Source of the DNA: an uncultured bacterium
Lineage (GTDB): Bacteria > Desulfobacterota > Binatia > HRBIN30
Reading direction: 5' to 3'
Assembly: GCA_937975525.1 (NCBI GenBank)
Contig: CALJUJ010000614.1
Coordinates: 1-23,499, forward strand
Length of the DNA stretch: 23,499 nt
Shown: piece by piece, positions 1 to 6,700 of the stretch
How positions within the stretch are numbered: position 1 is the first letter of the stretch
Layout: every line of letters starts with the position of its first letter
The notes under the pieces: model-generated
The model's input: the letters and a program-made list of their open reading frames with translations, nothing else
The model's database searches: none
What the model was told of the DNA's origin: nothing
Position numbers and translations under genes: made by a program

Positions 1-772
1 GCAGGGCGTCGTAGTCGTTCGGATCGTTCGGATCGTCCTCACCGCGGCTGATGGTGAGCGTGCTCGCCGGGAACGGCGGGCCGGCGGTGACGACCTTGAG
101 AACCTCGACCGGATTCTGGTTGGCCGGGTCGTTCGGGTCGTTCGGGTCGGTGCAGGCGCCGCCCGTGTTGCAGGCGACGATCAGGCCGTTCTCCGGAGCG
201 GCGAGGTCGAGGCCGATGAGGATGCTGATGTCGCCACCGACCCCGAGGCCCTTGGTGATCAGGCCCGAAGCGTCGGCGCTGTAGGTGGCGAGATCGCCGG
301 CGACCGTGCCGAAGAACTTGAGCTTGGCGCCCTTGATCTTCGAGATCTTGCCCGGCTTGATCGTGCCGTTGTCGAAGAACGTCACCGAGCCGGAAGCCGA
401 AGCGCCGGCCGAGGTGTCGCTACCCGAGAAGTTGCACGAGCCGAAGGTCAGCCCCTTCAGGTTGATCTCGGCCTGGTGGAAGTCGGGGAGACTGGCCGGA
501 TCGAGCTTCTCGAACTTGCCCGCGAGCCACTCGGCCCACGGCGCCGCCGGGTTGGCGACGCAGCCATCGAAGCCCTGGCCGTTCTTGACCTTGGACTTGA
601 TGCTGATCTTGTTCTTGGTGTCCTTGCAGGACAGGCCCTTCTTGAACACCACGTCGTACGCGATGCCCGGGGAAGCCGTGCACTTGACCATGTCGCCCGA
701 CCAGGCGAACGCCTGGGGCGCCGCAACAGCGGCGAACAGTCCCGCAGCCGCGAGGATACGAATGCTCTTCAT
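1..772 (-). CDS. Secreted protein of unknown function, truncated by the window edge
   Basis: Reading the minus strand from an ATG at 772 gives 257 codons without a stop, so the 3' end lies outside the window. The start is well supported: AAGGAG at 787-782 sits 9 nt upstream. The protein opens with a classical Sec signal peptide (MKSIRILAAAG..., cleavage likely after AFA near residue 23). The mature part is Gly/Ser/Thr-rich and looks like an all-beta exported domain, with a few Cys (KCTAS, LSCKD, DGCVAN, GSCNFSG, VACNTGGACTD). Towards the window edge it has two Asp-Pro-Asn tracts (TDPNDPNDPAN and EDDPNDPNDYD), which look like acidic linkers or possible Ca2+ ligands. I do not recognise a named family. 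It is divergent from the Cys-rich secreted protein gene at 1424, has its own sigma70-like promoter at 1046-1017 and a long structured leader. It is probably periplasmic or extracellular. Confidence 0.8.
   Translation of the reverse strand, partial: MKSIRILAAAGLFAAVAAPQAFAWSGDMVKCTASPGIAYDVVFKKGLSCKDTKNKISIKSKVKNGQGFDGCVANPAAPWAEWLAGKFEKLDPASLPDFHQAEINLKGLTFGSCNFSGSDTSAGASASGSVTFFDNGTIKPGKISKIKGAKLKFFGTVAGDLATYSADASGLITKGLGVGGDISILIGLDLAAPENGLIVACNTGGACTDPNDPNDPANQNPVEVLKVVTAGPPFPASTLTISRGEDDPNDPNDYDAL
17..148 (-). repeat. Two clusters of 9-bp tandem repeats encoding Asp-Pro-Asn
   Basis: At 17-34 the unit GTTCGGATC occurs twice in tandem. At 131-148 the near-identical unit GTTCGGGTC occurs twice in tandem. 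Each cluster continues into partial copies. On the minus strand both encode Asp-Pro-Asn repeats in the truncated secreted protein. The 9-bp period keeps the reading frame, so copy number could vary without a frameshift. Confidence 0.6.
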
Positions 773-1010
773 AAAACAGAACTCCTTCGTCGCCGCGTGG
801 CGCGGCTGACTCGAAACGGTGAATACCTCCATCCATCTCGCAAGGCCCGACTTCCGAGCGCTGCCGGTCACCTTCCCCGTCCTGCTTTCGCACGGCGGGG
901 GCAGAGCGTGTCTGCGAGGCGACTGGCGTCCCCGGAGCCCTGCAGTTGCATCCGGGGGCGGACGGTCGTCGGTCGTTTCAGCGGGCCTACCCCGCTTTGC
1001 TCGACAGATG
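773..1010 (-). promoter_or_regulatory. Structured 5' leader of the secreted-protein gene (possible cis-regulatory RNA)
   Basis: This is the approximately 238-nt untranslated stretch between a predicted transcription start near 1010 and the ATG at 772. Several helices can be read directly on the minus strand. A two-part hairpin spans 1005-972: outer GTCG/CGAC, internal loop AGCAAA/TGAAA, inner GCGGG/CCCGC. A hairpin at 900-875 has CCCCG/CGGGG closing an inner TGC-GAAA-GCA, a GNRA tetraloop. A long-range pairing GGTGA/TCACC joins 872-868 to 822-818. A GCCGCG-CCA-CGCGGC hairpin at 806-792 ends 4 nt before the Shine-Dalgarno AAGGAG. No riboswitch class I know fits. Short stems also occur by chance at this GC content, so function is inferred. 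Confidence 0.4.
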
Positions 1011-1016
1011 CGCGGA

Positions 1017-1046
1017 AATGTAGTTCGGGCCACGAAGGTGTGTCAA
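1017..1046 (-). promoter_or_regulatory. Sigma70-like promoter for the truncated secreted-protein gene
   Basis: On the minus strand a perfect -35 TTGACA (1046-1041) is followed after 18 nt by a -10 TACATT (1022-1017, 4 of 6 consensus bases). The 30 bp just upstream (1076-1047) are conspicuously A/T-rich for this genome, resembling an UP element. Transcription would start near 1010 and run towards the ATG at 772, leaving a long leader. Confidence 0.55.
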
Positions 1047-1336
1047 TCGACTTTTCTACGAATTACGCGATTATCTGCACGAACGGATTGACGCACCGCG
1101 TCTTCGCGCCGCTGCGATTTCGCCGCCTGCAGCGGTCGCCCGGCCGCCGGAACGTGCACGGGGCGAGACCGACGCCCGACGAACGGGCCGATGTGGCCCG
1201 GGCTCCGTTAGGCAGATATCCCTCCCGGGGCGGCCTCCGCTTCGCTCCGCGTGCACGTACTTTTCCGGGGGTGCGAGGGTGGGGTTGCGAGCAGCGACGA
1301 ATCCACTGCTTTCGTGTTGCGGCTGCGACTATTGTG

Positions 1337-1366
1337 TTGACAGTTCTTCCGATGCCGGCCGATACT
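1337..1366 (+). promoter_or_regulatory. Sigma70-like promoter for the Cys-rich secreted-protein gene
   Basis: A perfect -35 TTGACA (1337-1342), an 18-nt spacer and a -10 GATACT (1361-1366, 4 of 6 consensus bases) lie about 60 bp before the ATG at 1424. This predicts a short leader of about 50 nt. The spacer length matches that of the divergent promoter at 1046-1017. The stretch 1047-1336 between the two promoters contains no gene that I can support, only a small GC hairpin at 1184-1200. Confidence 0.55.
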
Positions 1367-1423
1367 CAAAGACATACTCGTGCGCCGCAACGCCCGGATG
1401 GGTCTCCACCTGGAAAGGATCGA

Positions 1424-3139
1424 ATGATGTTCGTTCGTGCCGCAGGCGTCGTCCTGCTCACATTCTTCGCCGCAACCCTCCCGCAGCCAGTCTCCGCCGA
1501 CGTCGCCAAGTGCGAATCGAAGCTGCTCAAGACGTCGTCGAAGCTCGGGTCGGGGATCTTCAAAGCCTTCTCCAAGTGCACCGCCTCGGCCCGCAAGACG
1601 ATCTCGAAGAAGGGCGCCATCGACGACAAGACCGCCGACAAGTGCGAGAAGAACCTCAAGAAGGTCTTCAACATCGGCGGCGATGCCGGCAAGGGAACGG
1701 TGAACAAGACGCTCAAGTCGTTTCGCAAGCTGTTCACGCCTGGCAAAGAGGTCTGCACTTCCGCAGATCTCGTCCAGCTCGGATTGCTCGAGTCGGGCGT
1801 CAACGCCCCGGGAACCAACCCCGAAGACTTCTTGAGCTCCTGGCTGATCATGCGCGAGACCAACCTCGCGCTGACCCAGGTGTTCAGCGTCGCCGCGGAT
1901 GTGCAGGAAGTTCTCACTTCCATGATCGATCTGACCGACTGCGACGATCCTCTCGATCGGCCCAACCTGTGCACGTTCCGTGGCGGTGAGAATCCGGATT
2001 GCGTCACCCAGACCTGCAACCTGAGCAGCACCTCGGATCTGACGCTGCAGCCCGATGGCCTCACCGCCGCCTTGCAGGACAATCCCGCGACGATCCAGGT
2101 TTGCCGCGCCCCCGCAGCGCTCACCGACCTGCCAGTGGATTTCAGCGACTCGTTCCGTGCGCTTTCGCTCGCGGGCGCGACGCGCCTCGGCCCGACGACG
2201 CTGACCGGAGCCAACGCGACGGTCTGTATCGATCAGCTCCGCGCCATCGGCTGGTGTGACTGCGACGGCGCCGCCGTTGCCTTCGAGCCCGACACCTGCC
2301 GCGATCACATCGCCAACGACAACGCCGGAACCTGCTCGGAGACGTCGGCCTTCTGCCTGACCGATGAAGACTGCACCGAGCGCAACGAGACCTGCTCGGC
2401 AACAGTGGACGATTGCGGCGTCGATCTCGCCAATGCGGCCCTGCCGGCGACCTGCGTGCGTGCCGGCACCCCCGCAGGCGATTGCCAAGGCGCTCCCGGC
2501 AAGTGCATCGACGGGACCACCGTCGGCCCGTGCCATCCGGGAACCTACATCGGCGCGACCGACGTGATCTACGGCGGCTCCTCCGCGGGCGGCGACTGCA
2601 GCCTGACGCAGACGTTGTCGTTGCGTATCCTGCCGCCGGCCGTGTGCGTCAATCCGGCCGGCGACGCACTCGGCAGCTGCACGACCTTGTGCCCGGGGCC
2701 GGGTTCCTGTGGTGCTGATGCGACCTGTCTCGGCCTCGGCGGCACCGCCTGCGCGGTCAGCGCCGGCGCGGATGGCGTTCCCTGCACGCGCGACGACCTG
2801 GCCCAGCCCGGTCCGACCCAGCAGGTCGTGTTCACGACGGGTACCGCCACGGCTTCGGTCAAGGACCTCGTGCGCATCAACTTCCAGGGTGTTTGCAGCG
2901 GCGGATCGACGAACGCCGGGATGAACTGCATCAGCAACGAGGACTGCATCGGCGGCACCTGCAGCGGCGTCGTGCCGCTGCCCAATCCGGCTGCGGTGAA
3001 CGCCTCCGGCTCGCCGCTGACGTGCGCCGACTACGATTCCGGCAATCTCAGCGGGCTGACCATGGTCGGCGGATTCGCCTGGTTCAACGGCGTGCGCACC
3101 GGTGACCAAACCGCTATGATCACCCTCGATTGTGACTGA
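1424..3139 (+). CDS. Secreted cysteine-rich protein of unknown function
   Basis: 571 aa. The tandem starts ATG ATG (1424 and 1427) follow AGGA at 1416-1419, and the second start has the better spacing. A Sec signal peptide covers residues 1-26 (hydrophobic VVLLTFFAATL, cleavage after VSA). Residues 27-105 are Lys-rich and probably helical, with spaced Cys (C30, C52, C74, C111) in a pattern of the type KCESKLLKT / KCTASARKT / KCEKNLKK. The rest is Ala/Thr/Asp-rich with several dozen Cys in all. These include short cassettes such as FCLTDEDCTERNETCS and NCISNEDCIGGTCSG, which resemble the small disulfide cassettes repeated in exported proteins of uncultured deltaproteobacteria. A disulfide-stabilised extracellular or envelope protein is likely. 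No catalytic motif is visible and I do not name a family. The long open frame continuing upstream to 476 is a GC artefact, because the signal peptide, RBS and promoter all place the start at 1424-1427. Confidence 0.8.
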   Translation: MMFVRAAGVVLLTFFAATLPQPVSADVAKCESKLLKTSSKLGSGIFKAFSKCTASARKTISKKGAIDDKTADKCEKNLKKVFNIGGDAGKGTVNKTLKSFRKLFTPGKEVCTSADLVQLGLLESGVNAPGTNPEDFLSSWLIMRETNLALTQVFSVAADVQEVLTSMIDLTDCDDPLDRPNLCTFRGGENPDCVTQTCNLSSTSDLTLQPDGLTAALQDNPATIQVCRAPAALTDLPVDFSDSFRALSLAGATRLGPTTLTGANATVCIDQLRAIGWCDCDGAAVAFEPDTCRDHIANDNAGTCSETSAFCLTDEDCTERNETCSATVDDCGVDLANAALPATCVRAGTPAGDCQGAPGKCIDGTTVGPCHPGTYIGATDVIYGGSSAGGDCSLTQTLSLRILPPAVCVNPAGDALGSCTTLCPGPGSCGADATCLGLGGTACAVSAGADGVPCTRDDLAQPGPTQQVVFTTGTATASVKDLVRINFQGVCSGGSTNAGMNCISNEDCIGGTCSGVVPLPNPAAVNASGSPLTCADYDSGNLSGLTMVGGFAWFNGVRTGDQTAMITLDCD

Positions 3140-3145
3140 CCGGTA

Positions 3146-3178
3146 AGCGGCGGTCGGCCGATTGCGCCGACCGCCGCT
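3146..3178 (+). terminator. Strong GC hairpin after the Cys-rich secreted-protein gene, without a U-tract
   Basis: A perfect 12-bp inverted repeat (AGCGGCGGTCGG at 3146-3157, CCGACCGCCGCT at 3167-3178) encloses a 9-nt loop. It begins 7 bp after the TGA at 3139 and ends 32 bp before the next ATG at 3211. No T-run follows, so it may be a non-canonical terminator, an attenuator that reduces read-through into the lipoprotein gene, or an mRNA 3'-end stabiliser. Confidence 0.5.
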
Positions 3179-3210
3179 CGACCGGGAATCCCCTGGGAAG
3201 GAAGCAAGGC

Positions 3211-3714
3211 ATGACGTCTTTCGAGGCGACGCGACGGTTGGTTCTGGTAGGCGCCCTGGCGCTCGCAGGTTGCACCCCGGGCGCGGAGGAGACCGAAGCG
3301 CCTGCGGAGCCGGCAGCCGCCGAGGCGCCGGCGCCGGAGCAGGAACCCGCGCCCGTCGAGCAGGCCCAGCCGGCGGCCGACGATGCTCTCCCGGTCGAAT
3401 GGATCATCTGGGCCGATGGCGACCCCTGGGACGGCCCGGCGCCCCTCGAGGTCGAGTTCGAGTGCGACCTCATGGAGGAAGTCACCGAACCCTCCTACGA
3501 GTGGGATTTCGGCGACGCAAGCCCAAAATCCAACGAGGCCAACCCCAAGCACGTATACACGAAGCCCGGTCGCTATACCGCGACATGCACCGTCCGCGAC
3601 CCCTCGGGTGGCACCGGCGAAGACGCGGTGGTGATCGACGTCGACCCTGCCGGCTCAGCCGGCGCCGCTGCGCCCGAGCCGCCGCAGGCCGAAGAGGGCG
3701 ATCCCGAATCCTAG
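3211..3714 (+). CDS. PKD-domain lipoprotein
   Basis: 167 aa. The ATG at 3211 follows a GGAAGGAAG purine tract at good spacing. Residues 1-21 form a lipoprotein signal peptide ending in the lipobox LAGC (C21), so the product is likely anchored to a membrane by acylation. Residues 22-60 are a Glu/Pro/Ala-rich linker. Residues about 62-143 match the PKD fold: a PLEVEF strand, the signature YEWDFGD, and HVYTKPGRYTATCTVRD, where HxYxxPGxY is typical. PKD domains are beta-sandwich modules for protein or carbohydrate interaction, not enzymes. A Pro/Glu/Ala tail ends the protein. It lies 71 bp after the Cys-rich gene on the same strand with a hairpin in between. Its last 60 bp overlap the 3' end of the convergent subtilase gene. 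The stop of the opposing gene sits inside a small GCCGGC-TCA-GCCGGC hairpin (3649-3663). Confidence 0.85.
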   Translation: MTSFEATRRLVLVGALALAGCTPGAEETEAPAEPAAAEAPAPEQEPAPVEQAQPAADDALPVEWIIWADGDPWDGPAPLEVEFECDLMEEVTEPSYEWDFGDASPKSNEANPKHVYTKPGRYTATCTVRDPSGGTGEDAVVIDVDPAGSAGAAAPEPPQAEEGDPES

Positions 3715-6700
3715 GCAACCCAAGCCGCCGCGAGTCTTCGCCCGAGCGGTCGATGCGATCGCACAGCCGTCCCCGCCGTGGGCCGTGAAGGTCCCGGGGG
3801 TCGGCGAAAGGGTCGGCGAGGGCTCGACGGTCGGCGTGCGGGTCGGGCTGGAACTCGGCGTCGCGGTCGCCGTCGACGTCGGGGTTGCCGTCGCGGTCGC
3901 GGTCGCGGAGGCGGTCACGGTCGCGCTCGGTGTCGGTGTCGCCGACGGCGTCGAAGTCGCCGATGGGGTCGGTGTCGCCGTTGGCGTCACCGTCGGCGCC
4001 TGAGGAAAGCTGACGGCACCGAAGCCCGTCCAGCGGGCGAGGTTCCCCGCCGCGTCGCGGCTGCGTGCCGCCAGGAACCATACCTTTCCGGCAAACCGAT
4101 CGTCCTCGGCAACGAGCTCGGGCCCGAGCTCGGAAATCGTCAGACGAGCCGTGGCGGCGACTTCGGCGGATGCGAACGCAACATCGTCGACGATCGGATC
4201 GGTGGAGAAGCGAACCTCTACGAGCGCCGGATCACCGCATCGCCCGTCGTCGCCCGGGAGTGATTCGAGCGAGAACCGTGCCTGGGTGGGAGCCGTGCTG
4301 ATCGCGATGGGTTGCGGAATCGATGCCGGTGGTCGCGCATCCGTCGCGACGTTGCTCGTGCCATGCTCGTCGTGCTGCGCTTGACGCCAAGGATGGAAGC
4401 CGCAGGCATCGCCCTCGGAGCGCCAGGCGAAGAGGTAGCCCTCGCGCGTCACGTGCATCACCTCGACCTTGCCGTCATCGTCGAAATCCGCCACCACCGG
4501 CGGCGCCACCGTCCACCCGGCGGTCAGCTTCGGCCAGCCCGCCGGGATTCGGCCCTGGCCATCGACCGCATGCAGGTCGCGAACTCCGGAGCCCTGCAGC
4601 ACCTCGGGCAAGCCGTCGCCGGTGATGTCGGCGACGACCGGGACGACGAAGAACTGCAGATCGTTGGTTTCTCGCGGAAACGCCGGCAGCAGCGCGCCGT
4701 CGGAGCGCCAGGCACTCATGTGATTGTCGGATGGGGTCTGGCGCGCGGGTAGTGCGGCATCGACCAGGCGCCCGAGTCCACTGGTCGGAGCGATGATGTC
4801 CAGCGCGCCATCGGCTCCACCGAGCGGTGCGATCGCCGGACCGCCGAGCGCGCCGAAGGTCGGGCCGTCGTCGCTGTTGCTCTCGGCGCCGAGGGGCAGC
4901 TGGCGCAGCACCGCCGGGCGCCCGCGGTTGAGCCCGAGGAACGAGGATCCGTCGCCACGAAAGACGTACACCGGACCGACGGCGGAGAACGTGACCACTT
5001 CGGGGCTGCCATCCTCGTCGAGATCGGCGATCGCGGGTGAGCCGTTGCTGCCGGTGGCCACCGAGGGCAGCAAGTCCGTCTGCACGAGCGCGGTCACCAC
5101 CGGCCAGCCGTCGATGAATGCATCCGGGTTCCAGCCCCGGTCGATGCCGTTCGGTCCGTGGCGGGTGCCATCGTGGTGGAGGGCGTAGACTCGTGTGTTT
5201 CCGGGGTTCACGAGTCCCGACTGCACCAGCAAGTTGGCGAGGAGGCCGTCGAAAATCGCGTTCGGTAAGCCGCGATAGCCTTCGTTGACGACCGAGACGA
5301 CTTCGAGATCGCCGTCGCCGTCGAGGTCGCCAACCGCCGGCACACGGATGATCGTCGTGCCGATCTCGGCGTTGGCGTTGGGCACGAGCGTGACCCCATT
5401 CGTGACGGGATCGACGCTGGCGACCTTCTCCGGATCGCGAAGCATCGCCGGCCACCCTGGCACCGGAGTGCCGTCGGCGAACCACGCGTAGATGTGGCGA
5501 TCCATCGCGCCCGCGAGGATCTCCAGGCTTCCGTCGGCCGATCCGTCGAGATTGGCGAGGGTGGCACCGCCCACGAATCCGCGTGACAGGCGGTTGTCGC
5601 GGTTCTTGCGATTGCTCTTGTCGGGGAGCAGGCCCTCCTCGGTGCTGGTGTCGCGCTCGGAGCGCCAGGCGTGAGAGTACTGCGGCAAGGTGCGAACGGG
5701 GAATCCCGGCACCCGCTCGCCGGTGGCGCGCCAGACGTAGACCTGCCCCTTCAGGTCGGCGGCGACGACCTCGGGCCTGCCGTCGCGGTCGAGGTCGCCG
5801 ATCGCCGGGCTTCCGAGGATGGGTGTGTCGGGGATCGGCACCGCGCCGCTCGCGAACGCGGCGGATGCGGCGTGCACCTCGATCGGGTCGGTTCGGACCG
5901 GCCATCCGGGCAGCTCGCTGCCGTCGAGGCGCAGCGCGTGCACCTCGCCTTCGGAGGTCGCCAAGATCAGCTCTTCGCGACCGTCGCCGTCGAGGTCTGC
6001 CACCTTGGGGGGCGCGGCGCCGTCGGCGCCCAGGAAGCGCGGATAGCCTTCGATCAGCTGCGGGTCGTCGTGGAGGAAGAGGGTCCGCCGGTCTTCGCCC
6101 ATCTGGCCCGTATCGTCGAAGACGCGGACGCGGACCGTGAAGGTGAAACGATCCGGGTCGCCCCGTTGGCTGCCATCGTCGAGGACGGGGGGGCCGCTGG
6201 CACCGTTCGGCATGAGCGTGGCCACCTGGCTCAGATCGAGCTGCGCGAGCTCGCCGGCGTGCGTCTCGGAGAGCTCCTCCGAGGCGAATACCTCGACGAA
6301 CGACGCCTCGGCGGGTTGTACGCCCCCGGCGACCTCGACGACGTAGCGAAACGACGTGGCTCGCGTTGCCGCGACGCGGCCGGTGATGGCGAGGGTGCTC
6401 GCCTGCGGGCGCAGGTAGGCGAACCACGCTGGCTCCGCGATCGCCGCCTCGGGAGGAATGCGCCCGGCCCGCACGCGCTCCACCGCGCTGGCGGCGTTGA
6501 TGCGTCCGTAGCCGAAGTACTGGTCGAAGCCGGCGATCGAGGCGAAGCGTTCGTGTGACTGGCTGACTCCCGGGAGTGGAATGTCGGTGGCGTAGTTGCG
6601 AGGAAGGGGCGGGTCGACGTCGTCGCGGGCGTCGAAGTTGATGTCGTCGGCGGTGGTGGTGATGATCTGCTTCACCTCCTCCGCGGAGAGCGGAAAGGGC

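Noticed and set aside
870..960. Possible c-di-GMP-I (GEMM) or cobalamin riboswitch in the leader of the first gene
   Set aside because: There is a GAAA tetraloop and fragments such as GGGGACGC and GGGGAAGGTGACC, but the conserved GCAAACC/ACGCAAAGC core of GEMM and the B12 box are absent. It is kept only as an unclassified structured leader.
1184..1200. CGGGCC-GATGT-GGCCCG hairpin in the intergenic region
   Set aside because: It is a short GC stem far from any gene end with no U-tract, as expected by chance at this base composition.
476..1423. N-terminal extension of the Cys-rich secreted-protein frame
   Set aside because: The frame is open by chance through the divergent promoter region. 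The signal peptide, AGGA and -35/-10 boxes place the start at 1424 or 1427.
1208..3109. A long open reading frame antisense to the Cys-rich secreted-protein gene
   Set aside because: It has low-complexity Arg/Ala/Gly composition, no RBS and no domain pattern. The sense frame has a signal peptide, promoter and RBS, so this is a shadow of high-GC coding DNA.
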